Source: Curtobacterium luteum (GTDB lineage: Bacteria; Actinomycetota; Actinomycetes; Actinomycetales; Microbacteriaceae). Taken from it: 64,000 nt of DNA. The notes under the pieces are model-generated. The model saw only the letters and a program-made list of their open reading frames with translations, was not told where the DNA came from and ran no database searches. The stretch is from contig NZ_BMOI01000003.1 of NCBI RefSeq assembly GCF_014646995.1, positions 62,001 to 126,000 of the forward strand, in the 5' to 3' direction. Shown piece after piece: positions 57,285 to 64,000 of this stretch. Made by a program: the position numbers and the translations under genes. The first letter of the stretch is position 1. Every line of letters begins with the position of its first letter.

Positions 57285-58133
57285 GTGATCGTCCCGCTCC
57301 TCTCCGGCCTCGGCACCGGCCTCGCCCTCATCGTCGCCATCGGTGTGCAGAACACCTACCTGCTGCGACTCGCGGTGTCCGCCGGCCTCCGCGTGGTCGC
57401 TGCTGCGGTCGTGGTCTGTGCCGCATCCGACGCCGTCCTCATCGTCGCGGGCGTCCTCGGGGTGGGTGCTGTCGTGGAGCGGTTCCCGGTGGCGCTCGTG
57501 GTGGTGCGCTTCGTCGGCGCGGCGTTCCTCGTGGCGTACGGTGTGCTCGCGGCGCGACGGGCACTCCGTCCCGTGGGGCAGGCGCTCCGGCTCGAGGACG
57601 CGGCGGACCCGGCCGAGGCAACCGCGCCCCTCGTCGGACATCGCGCCCTGCCGGACCGGGGCGCGGTGTCCGCCGCGGGGCGCGAAGCACAGCCCGCCAC
57701 GCCCGCCGCCACCGCCGCACCCGTCGCCGCGCCCACCGCGACCGGGACCGGGACCGGCCGCGCGACGGCAGCACCCGACCCGACCACGTCGACGACGGGG
57801 GCAGCGCGGACGGGGCGTGCCGCGCCTCCAGGCCGGGCGGTGACCGCGCGCGCCGCGGTGGCCACCATGCTCGTCTTCACGTGGGCGAACCCGCACGTGT
57901 ACCTCGACACGCTGGTCTTCCTCGGCTCCGTGGCGAACCAGCAGGGACCGGTCGAACGGTGGCCGTGGACGGTCGGAGCGGTCCTCGCGAGCTGCGTGTG
58001 GTTCGCCGCGGTCGGCTTCGGCGGACGGCTGCTCCGACCGCTCTTCGCGAAGCCGCTCACCTGGCGGGTGTTCGACGGCCTCGTGGCGGTCGTGATGCTC
58101 GGCTTCGGGATCGCGCTCGTCGTCGGCGCGTGA
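57285..58133 (+). CDS. lysE: LysE-family amino-acid exporter with long internal linker
   Basis: 282 residues from GTG 57285, against about 200-235 for the family. The N-terminal half has three TM segments with the LysE start (GLGTGLALIVAIGVQNTYLLR). The C-terminal half has TMs and the ATMLVFTWANPHVYLDTLVFLGSV motif. Between them (about 105-185) is an Ala/Pro/Thr/Gly-rich stretch of about 80 residues, partly encoded by a copy of the dispersed repeat motif (57822-57835). Exports Lys/Arg in the prototype. Divergent from lysG. Confidence 0.9.
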   Translation: MIVPLLSGLGTGLALIVAIGVQNTYLLRLAVSAGLRVVAAAVVVCAASDAVLIVAGVLGVGAVVERFPVALVVVRFVGAAFLVAYGVLAARRALRPVGQALRLEDAADPAEATAPLVGHRALPDRGAVSAAGREAQPATPAATAAPVAAPTATGTGTGRATAAPDPTTSTTGAARTGRAAPPGRAVTARAAVATMLVFTWANPHVYLDTLVFLGSVANQQGPVERWPWTVGAVLASCVWFAAVGFGGRLLRPLFAKPLTWRVFDGLVAVVMLGFGIALVVGA

Positions 58134-58152
58134 CGCGGTGCGGCCTGCGGCT

Positions 58153-58213
58153 GCACGACCGAAGTCGGCTCGAACCACGGGTTCCGCTGGTTCGAGCCGA
58201 CTTTCGTTCTGCG
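58153..58213. repeat. CCGAAGTCG inverted-repeat element, copy 2
   Basis: CGAAGTCGGCTCGAACCA (58160-58177) pairs with TGGTTCGAGCCGACTTTCG (58188-58206), with one bulged T. The ends GCACGACCG and CGTTCTGCGG match copy 1. It sits between convergent lysE and the permease and could be a bidirectional terminator. Confidence 0.75.
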
Positions 58214-58242
58214 GACGCGTCCCGCAGGACGCGCCGAGCGCG

Positions 58243-59718
58243 CTACCGCAGCGCCTGACCCACCCGGCTGTGCCGACGGCTGTAGCCGAAGTAGACGGCG
58301 AAGCCGATCGCGAGCCAGATCACGAAGCGGATCCAGGTCTCGACCTCGAGGTTGAGCATCAGCCAGAAGCACAACGCCGCGGAGAGGATCGGCAGCACCG
58401 GCGACCACGGCACCCGGAAGGCCCGCGGAGCATCCGGCCGCGACCGGCGCAGCACGACGATGCCGATCGACACGAGCACGAACGCGGACAGCGTGCCGAT
58501 GTTGATCATGCCCTCGAGCTTGTCGACCGCGGTGAACCCGGCGATGAAGGCCACGACGATCCCCGCCACGACCTGTACCCGCACCGGGGTCTGCGTCTTC
58601 GGGTTCGTCTGCGAGAACCAGCGCGGCAGCAGACCGTCACGGCTCATCGAGAACACGATGCGCGACAGGCCGAGCAGCAGGACCATGACGACGGTGGTCA
58701 GCCCGATGAGCGACCCGATGGCGATGATGCCGGCCGCCCAGGGCAGCCCGACGATGTCGAACGCGGACGCCAGGGAGGGCGCGTCCTCCTGCGCGAGCCG
58801 CTGGTAGGACACCATGCCGGTGATGACGATGCTGACGCCGACGTAGAGCAGCGTCACGATGCCGAGACCGATGAAGATGCCGCGGGGCAGGGTCTTCTGC
58901 GGGTTCTCGGTCTCCTCGGCGCTCGTCGCGACGACGTCGAAGCCGATGAAGGCGAAGAACACCAGCGACGCGGCCGCGAGCAGCCCGAAGACGCCGTACT
59001 GGGCCGGGGCCTGCCCGGTGACGAAGGACACGAGCGACTGCGTCAGCACGCCGCCCTCGGCACCCTTGGACGGCTCGGCCGGCGGCACGAAGGGCGTGAA
59101 GTTGGCGGCCTTGACGAAGAACGCGCCGGCGACGATCACGAAGACGACGATCGCGACCTTGATGACGGTGATCACCGCGGACACCCGGGACGACAGCCGC
59201 GTCCCGAACGCGAGCAGCACCGTGAAGACGCCGACGATGAGGACCGGGCCCCACGTGAAGCCGATCGGGCCGAGCTGGATCGTGGAGGGCAGGTCCACGC
59301 CGAAGACCCCGAACGCGGTGCTGAGGTAGATGCCCCAGTACTTCGCGATCACGGCGCTGGCCGTCAGGGTCTCGAGGATCAGGTCCCAGCCGACGATCCA
59401 GGCGAGCAGCTCGCCCATGGTCGCGTAGGTGAACGTGTACGCGGAGCCGGCGACGGGGATCGTGGACGCGAACTCGGCGTAGCACATGATCGCGAGGCCG
59501 CAGGTGACGGCCGCGAGGACGAACGACACGATGACGCTCGGCCCGGCGAAGTTCGCGGCGGCGTTCGCGCCGACGGAGAAGATGCCGGCGCCGACCGCGA
59601 CCGCGATCCCCATCGCGGCGATGTCGAACGTCTTGAGGGACCGCTTGAGCGAGCGGCCCTGCTCTTCGGAGTCGGCGAGGGAGGCCTCGATCGACTTGAC
59701 ACGGAGCGGTGTTGCCAT
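58243..59718 (-). CDS. APC-superfamily amino-acid permease
   Basis: 491 residues with about 12 TM segments. The cationic-amino-acid-transporter-like start (RSLKRSLKTFDIAAMGIAVAVGAGIFSVGANAAANFAGPSV) contains the unwound GAGIF of TM1. Further features are CYAEFASTIPVAGSAYTFTYATMGELLAWIVGWDLILE and FFAFIGFDVVATSAEETENPQKTLPRGI. Probably imports a cationic or branched amino acid; the substrate is not readable. Convergent with lysE. Confidence 0.93.
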   Translation of the reverse strand: MATPLRVKSIEASLADSEEQGRSLKRSLKTFDIAAMGIAVAVGAGIFSVGANAAANFAGPSVIVSFVLAAVTCGLAIMCYAEFASTIPVAGSAYTFTYATMGELLAWIVGWDLILETLTASAVIAKYWGIYLSTAFGVFGVDLPSTIQLGPIGFTWGPVLIVGVFTVLLAFGTRLSSRVSAVITVIKVAIVVFVIVAGAFFVKAANFTPFVPPAEPSKGAEGGVLTQSLVSFVTGQAPAQYGVFGLLAAASLVFFAFIGFDVVATSAEETENPQKTLPRGIFIGLGIVTLLYVGVSIVITGMVSYQRLAQEDAPSLASAFDIVGLPWAAGIIAIGSLIGLTTVVMVLLLGLSRIVFSMSRDGLLPRWFSQTNPKTQTPVRVQVVAGIVVAFIAGFTAVDKLEGMINIGTLSAFVLVSIGIVVLRRSRPDAPRAFRVPWSPVLPILSAALCFWLMLNLEVETWIRFVIWLAIGFAVYFGYSRRHSRVGQALR

Positions 59719-59876
59719 GGGGTGGTTCCCGTCATCGGCTGGCGGCGGACCCCGTGAGGGTACTGGTGTACCACCCCGACACGCAAAGCGTCCGCGTGGA
59801 CGGTCCTCCCACCACGGAACGGCCGGGAGGCTCGGCTTGCCTCCGTGCGGCAGGTGCCGCCCGGCGGTGGCTCGCG

Positions 59877-60749
59877 TCAGGCCGCGCGGGTCCAGTCCCG
59901 CAGGAAGCGTGCGCCCGCCTCGTCGTGGATGACGCCCTCAGGAGCGGTGAGCACCGGGTAGGACGTCGCCGGGACCCCGTCGGCCGGCCGGACGTCGACG
60001 TGGGCGACGTCGTGGCCGTTCGCGTGCAGCCAGTCCGCCATCGCGTAGTCGCTGCGGGAATCGCCCATCGTCCGCCACGCGACCGGCAGTTCCCCGTCGG
60101 CCGCGAGGAGCTCGAGCGACCGCTCGGCCCCGAGGTCCTTGCCGCTCCGGTCCGACTCGACGTCGGTGGAGATGATCGTCGGGTCGATGCGCCACGCGAC
60201 GCTGCCGTCCGCTGCCGGTCGGACGTCGTCGAGCCGGCGGACCCCGAGTCCCCGGCGCACGAGCGCTCCCATGGCCTTCGCGTCGAACTCCGGCTGCCGC
60301 TCGAGGTACGTGGCGTTCGGCACCTCCACCCGCTGCTCGATCGAGACCATCGCGCGCTTCGTCTCGTCGAAGAACACCAGGTCCGCGTACTCGGCGCGCA
60401 CCAGCTCCCGCATCTCGTCGGCGTAGTCGCGAGGCAGTGCGAGGTCCTCGGCGACGGTGAGCTCGCCCATGCCGCCCTCGTACTGCGGTCCGATCGAGCA
60501 CCAGACCGCGCCCTTCTCGCACACGGCGTGCACGCGGCCACCCTCGGCCAGCCCACCGGCGAGGAGCGGCGCCACGACCTCGGAGCGGATGAACGCGTCG
60601 CTGCGGCCGGTGTTGAAGACGATCGGGATGCCCTCCGCCGCGAGGGCGACGAGGTCATGGACGATGCTCGGGATCGCGATCGTCCGGGTCACCGGACTGG
60701 CGATCGGGCCGTCGACGTCGAGCAGGAGTCCGAGACGGGGTGCGGTCAC
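59877..60749 (-). CDS. HAD-superfamily phosphatase (Cof/trehalose-phosphatase-like)
   Basis: 290 residues from GTG 60749. HAD motif I LLDVDGPIA (both Asp), motif II FNTGRSD (Thr), a Lys in the KDLGAERS helix, and motif IV MGDSRSDYAMADW. A large cap lies between motifs II and III, as in type II HAD enzymes that act on sugar phosphates. No sugar-specific residue could be assigned. Possibly leaderless (GAAGAT 6 nt before GTG). Confidence 0.85.
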   Translation of the reverse strand: MTAPRLGLLLDVDGPIASPVTRTIAIPSIVHDLVALAAEGIPIVFNTGRSDAFIRSEVVAPLLAGGLAEGGRVHAVCEKGAVWCSIGPQYEGGMGELTVAEDLALPRDYADEMRELVRAEYADLVFFDETKRAMVSIEQRVEVPNATYLERQPEFDAKAMGALVRRGLGVRRLDDVRPAADGSVAWRIDPTIISTDVESDRSGKDLGAERSLELLAADGELPVAWRTMGDSRSDYAMADWLHANGHDVAHVDVRPADGVPATSYPVLTAPEGVIHDEAGARFLRDWTRAA

Positions 60750-60820
60750 GGGACCATCTTCGCAGGAGTGCAGCGCCCCCGGAGGACGGGGCGCGGTCAC
60801 CGCCCGGGCGCCCGGCGCGG

Positions 60821-61663
60821 TCACCGCCCGGGAGCCCCCGGCCGTGCGGCGCCCACGAACCGGTCGATCGTCCGCCGCACCATGGTGGGCTCCGGACGGT
60901 GCCACTGCCCCGGCAGCTCGAGGTGCGCGGCCCCCGGGACGGCCTCCGCCAGCGCGCGCGCGGCCTCACGCATGAAGTCCGGACCGCGATCGCCGGACGC
61001 GACGAGCACCGGGACGCCCACCGAGGCGGCGATGCGCTCCGGGATGGCGAGCCCGTTCAGGACGCGGACGTCGCGGGGCAGCACGTGGGCGTCACCGAGC
61101 AGGGCCGACCACACCCCCGGTCGGAGCCGGAGCAGGGCGACCTGACCCATCGGCACGCCGAGGACGTGCGCGAGGAACGCCCGCACCGTCTGGGACCGAC
61201 GCCCCGCCGCGACGTGCTCGTCCAGCAGGTCCGCGAACACGACGTCGTCGACGTGGTGTTCGACGCTCGCCCGGAACGGCGGCTCGAAGAGCACCGCCCG
61301 GCTGATCGGCACCCCCGCGGCCAGGCCGTGGATGACCACCCCGGCGCCGACGCAGTTGCCGTACGCCGTCACCGGACCGGGCACCGACCCGACGACCGCG
61401 CGGAGGTCGTCGACCTCGCGCTCGATCGCCCACGGCGCCGTGTCGCCCGACGCACCGCGCCCCCGCCGGTCGTAGGTGACCACCCGGTAGGAGTCGGCGA
61501 GCGCTGCGACGAGCCGCTCGAGGTACGGGGTCCCGCGGTGGTCGAACGCGCCGCCCACGACGACGAGCGCCGGCCCGCTGCCGGTCTCCGTCACCGCGAG
61601 CGCGGTGCCGTCCGCGGACACGACGGTCCGGTCGACGGTCCGGGGCGGGACGGGAGGGTGCAT
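60821..61663 (-). CDS. Alpha/beta hydrolase with Cys at the nucleophile position
   Basis: 280 residues from ATG 61663, GAGGACC upstream. Typical fold start (VVSADGTALAVTETGSGPALVVVGGAFDHRG), and VTYDRRGRGASGD after strand 4. The nucleophile elbow reads YGNCVGAG, with C104 where Ser is expected. Acid candidate in VASGDRGPDF and His in GQWHRPEP. Cys nucleophiles occur in dienelactone hydrolases and in a few other alpha/beta hydrolases. The substrate is unknown and hydrolase activity is not certain. Confidence 0.85.
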   Translation of the reverse strand: MHPPVPPRTVDRTVVSADGTALAVTETGSGPALVVVGGAFDHRGTPYLERLVAALADSYRVVTYDRRGRGASGDTAPWAIEREVDDLRAVVGSVPGPVTAYGNCVGAGVVIHGLAAGVPISRAVLFEPPFRASVEHHVDDVVFADLLDEHVAAGRRSQTVRAFLAHVLGVPMGQVALLRLRPGVWSALLGDAHVLPRDVRVLNGLAIPERIAASVGVPVLVASGDRGPDFMREAARALAEAVPGAAHLELPGQWHRPEPTMVRRTIDRFVGAARPGAPGR

Positions 61664-61800
61664 GTGGTCCTCGAGAGGTCGTGCGACGGCGGTTCGCCGG
61701 GTCCTCGGGACGGACCGTGCGGGAGGTGTCCTGCGAGCATGGCAGGCCGGGCGAGGCTCGCCAACACCCGCAATGAGGGGAGGACGGCGCGGTGCAGCCC

Positions 61801-62313
61801 TCAGACGAGCGCCGTCGTCCCGACCGACTCCCGCTCGAGCAGCGACCGCTTGACGTCGAGGCCCCACGCGAAGCCGCCGAGCGTGCCGTCGCTGCGGAGG
61901 ACCCGGTGGCAGGGCACGAAGAGCGCGGGAGCGTTCCGCGCGCAGACGCTGGCGGCGGCCCGCACGGCATCGGGTCGTCCCATGGCGGCCGCGAACTCGC
62001 GGTAGGTCAGGACGGAGCCTGCGGGGATGTTCCGCAGCTGCCGCCAGCCCTCCGCGAAGAGCTCGGTGCCGGCCTGCCGGACCGGGACCTGCATCGCGTG
62101 CTCGAGCTCCCCCGCGTAGAACGCGTCGACGGCGTCGGCCGAGGCCACACGGCCGTCGAGCACCCGGCCCGGCCGGTACCGTTCGGCGATCCGGGCGAGG
62201 ACCCGGTCGGCCTGGTCGGTCCAGCCCGAGGCGAGAACCCGCCCCTCGGCGTCCTCGAGCACGGTGAAGGGGCCGTCGGGGGTGTCCAGCGTCTGGATCG
62301 TCGCGTCGGTCAT
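61801..62313 (-). CDS. ogt: Methylated-DNA-[protein]-cysteine S-methyltransferase
   Basis: 170 residues from ATG 62313, overlapping the ada-alkA stop by 4 nt (ATGA). The suicide acceptor is C135 in VPCHRVL, with the GGFAWGLDVKRSLLERE closing helix and the recognition helix RAAASVCARNAPA. Removes O6-alkyl from guanine and O4-alkyl from thymine. A small N-terminal domain precedes. Confidence 0.95.
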   Translation of the reverse strand: MTDATIQTLDTPDGPFTVLEDAEGRVLASGWTDQADRVLARIAERYRPGRVLDGRVASADAVDAFYAGELEHAMQVPVRQAGTELFAEGWRQLRNIPAGSVLTYREFAAAMGRPDAVRAAASVCARNAPALFVPCHRVLRSDGTLGGFAWGLDVKRSLLERESVGTTALV

Positions 62314-63863
62314 CGTTCGTCCTTCCGGGCGGCCGCAGCCGCAGTCGTCATGTGGCCGACGCCGGCCGTCGCCATCGCGCGGTCGACGATCGGTCGCCAG
62401 CAGTGCATCGTCAGGTAGCTCCGCCACGGGGCCACCTGCTCCGACCGTAGGGAGAGCTCGCGGACCGCACCGAGCAACCCGAGTTCCTGTGCACCGTTGC
62501 GCACCGCGAGGTCGCTGTGCAGGAACAGGTCGGGGTGGTGCCGGACACGGAGCGCTACGTAGTCGGCGGTCCACGGGCCGATCCCCTTCACCGCGAGCAG
62601 GCCCTCGCGGAGCTCCTGCAGGGACTGCCCCGCATCCACCACGAGCGATCCGGCGGCGAGCGCCGCGGCGACCCGGAGGATCGTCTGCACCCGGGCCGCA
62701 GGACCGCGGAGGACGGACCCGCCGCGCTCGGCGATCGCGTCCACCGTGGGGAAGAGCCGGCCGCCGGGCAGCACCGACTCCGGCGCGGTGGCGCCGAGTG
62801 CGGCGACGAGCCGGGTCTGCGCGGTGCGGGCCGCAGCGACCGAGACCTGCTGCCCGATGAGGGTGCGGATGACGACCTCGTGCGGGTCGACCGCGCCGGG
62901 CAGCCTGATGCCCGGGACGCGCGCGACCGCGGGTGCGAGCTCGGGCAGGGTCGTCAGCACGGCGTCGACGGCGACGGGGTCGGCGTCGAGGTCGAAGAGT
63001 GCGCGGACCCTGGCGACCAGCGTGGGGAGGTCGGACAGGTCCTCGACCCGCACCCGCAGGTCGATCCCGGCCGCCCGCCCGGCGGCGGCCGTCGCGCGGA
63101 ACCAGCCCGCGCCTCCCGGCAGGGAGACCAGCCGTCCGTACGAGGTGACCCGGCCGTCGGCGTCCACGTCCACCTGCTCGGTGCCGGGCAGCGCGTGCAG
63201 CGCGTGCCACTCGAGCAGCCCCTGGGCGTCGAAGGGCGCGCGTGCCGGGAAGTGCACGTGCAGGGCGCCGTCGCCGACGGGCCGCAGCGTCCGTCGTGCG
63301 CGGAGCTCGGTCGGCGTGACCGCGAAGACCTCGCGCACGGTGTCGTTGAACTGGCGGACGCTCGCGAACCCGGCGGCGAAGGCGACGTCGGCGATGGGCA
63401 GGTCCGACGAGGTCAGCAGCGTCCGCGCGGTCTGTGCCCGGTGTGCCCGGCTGAGCGCCTTCGGTCCGGCACCGAGCTCGGTCGTCATGATGCGGTTCAG
63501 CTGCCGCTCGGAGTAGCCGACACGGGCGGCGAGACCGGGCACGCCGTCGCGTTCGACGACGCCGTCGAGGACGAGCCGCATCGCGCGGCCGGCGACGTCC
63601 TCGCGGAGGTCCCACTCCGGGCTGCCCGGCGTGGCCTCGGGCAGGCAGCGCTTGCAGGCACGGAACCCGGCGAGGTGGGCGGCGGCGCTCGTCCGGTAGA
63701 AGGTGATGCCAGACGCACGTGGCGTCCGTGCTGGGCAGGACGGCCGGCAGTAGATGCCGGTGGAGTGCACCGCGGTGACGAACTGACCGTCGAACCGCGC
63801 GTCGCGCGAGGCGACGACACGGTACCGCTCGGCGTGCAGGTGGTCGGTCCCGGTGCTGGTCAC
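62310..63863 (-). CDS. alkA: Ada-AlkA fusion: methylphosphotriester acceptor, AraC regulator and 3-methyladenine glycosylase
   Basis: 517 residues from GTG 63863. Residues 1-80 are the Ada zinc domain (C39, C43, C70, C73; C39 is the probable methyl acceptor). An AraC-type helix-turn-helix (about 85-190) is followed by the AlkA N-terminal domain and an HhH-GPD glycosylase (LLAVKGIGPWTADYVALRVRHHPD, catalytic Asp in the last two residues). It can sense alkyl damage, activate its own operon and excise alkylated bases. Coupled to ogt. Confidence 0.95.
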   Translation of the reverse strand: MTSTGTDHLHAERYRVVASRDARFDGQFVTAVHSTGIYCRPSCPARTPRASGITFYRTSAAAHLAGFRACKRCLPEATPGSPEWDLREDVAGRAMRLVLDGVVERDGVPGLAARVGYSERQLNRIMTTELGAGPKALSRAHRAQTARTLLTSSDLPIADVAFAAGFASVRQFNDTVREVFAVTPTELRARRTLRPVGDGALHVHFPARAPFDAQGLLEWHALHALPGTEQVDVDADGRVTSYGRLVSLPGGAGWFRATAAAGRAAGIDLRVRVEDLSDLPTLVARVRALFDLDADPVAVDAVLTTLPELAPAVARVPGIRLPGAVDPHEVVIRTLIGQQVSVAAARTAQTRLVAALGATAPESVLPGGRLFPTVDAIAERGGSVLRGPAARVQTILRVAAALAAGSLVVDAGQSLQELREGLLAVKGIGPWTADYVALRVRHHPDLFLHSDLAVRNGAQELGLLGAVRELSLRSEQVAPWRSYLTMHCWRPIVDRAMATAGVGHMTTAAAAARKDER

Positions 63864-63951
63864 GGGTCCAGCGTCGCACGGCTCACCGACATCGACTGGC
63901 GGGAATCGGACACGGCAGCGCCGGACGGGAGGCACGGCTAGCGTTGGTCCC
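63864..63951. promoter_or_regulatory. Divergent promoter of the alkylation-repair operon
   Basis: 88-bp spacer between the ada-alkA gene and the partial gene at the window edge. On the plus strand TAGCGT lies 7 nt before GTG 63952. An Ada box would be expected here but was not identified. Confidence 0.4.
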
Positions 63952-64000
63952 GTGACCACCGACGAGCCCGTGGCAGCGCCGGACGGCCTGCCCTGCCGGA
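63952..64000 (+). CDS. Start of a gene cut by the window edge
   Basis: Only 16 codons (VTTDEPVAAPDGLPCR...) from GTG 63952 are present. The TAGCGT-7nt-GTG leaderless spacing seen at other genes here supports a real start. A DNA 3-methyladenine glycosylase I would fit the repair context, but this cannot be shown from what is visible. Confidence 0.4.
   Translation, partial: MTTDEPVAAPDGLPCR

Overview
The window is about 71% G+C with strongly G/C-biased third codon positions. It carries an actinobacterial-type rpoB-rpoC pair, a CGNR regulator, WXG100 proteins and many apparently leaderless genes. The gene content fits a Microbacteriaceae actinobacterium, and Curtobacterium or a close relative is my best guess (inference from content and style; no search was run). 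No tRNA, rRNA, CRISPR array, insertion sequence, integrase or prophage was seen. The region reads as resident chromosome with one secretion/effector island.

Layout. 1-4.6 kb (minus): compact pilB-pilT-pilC operon for a type IV pilus, closed by a hairpin at 2-34. 4.8-6.2 kb: a two-domain GNAT protein and a small VOC protein. 6.4-13.8 kb (minus): rpoC and rpoB, with a long rpoB leader. 14.1-17.3 kb (minus): a membrane protein and a three-gene operon of membrane protein, histidine kinase and response regulator. 17.5-21.5 kb (plus): spermidine-synthase-like protein, a YG/Q-rich membrane protein, a TPR-like protein coupled to an SprT-like protein, and a CGNR regulator.

21.6-38.4 kb is the accessory core. 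A type VII secretion-like locus holds a lipoprotein, a frameshifted single-pass FN3-like protein, an exported Ig-like protein coupled to a 1472-residue FHA-FtsK/SpoIIIE ATPase, a zinc-ribbon/FHA protein, two paralogous two-TM proteins, a small unknown protein and three WXG100 proteins. It ends with a 1141-residue effector-like protein, an overlapping candidate immunity gene, and a protein whose first half resembles the effector C-terminus. No EccB, EccD, EccE or mycosin lies in the window, and the ATPase is of the FHA-bearing EssC style. This is the best candidate for an under-described system.

38.5-48.1 kb: Mn(II)/Fe(II) NRAMP transporter under a DtxR/MntR-type palindrome, DUF427, ComB-like, GNAT, SRPBCC-like, DUF1684, GntR, a secreted glycosidase-like protein, a DEAD-box helicase with a long leader, CsbD, a NUDIX-fold protein and an esterase. 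48.3-55.9 kb: PadR regulator, two secreted Ig-like proteins, and Lhr helicase coupled to a Nei/Fpg glycosylase. 56.3-64 kb: a LysG/LysE-like divergent pair, an APC permease, a HAD phosphatase, an alpha/beta hydrolase with a Cys nucleophile, a coupled ada-alkA/ogt alkylation-repair pair, and the start of one more gene.

Several families of short inverted or tandem repeats sit between genes, mostly between convergent genes where they could act as terminators.
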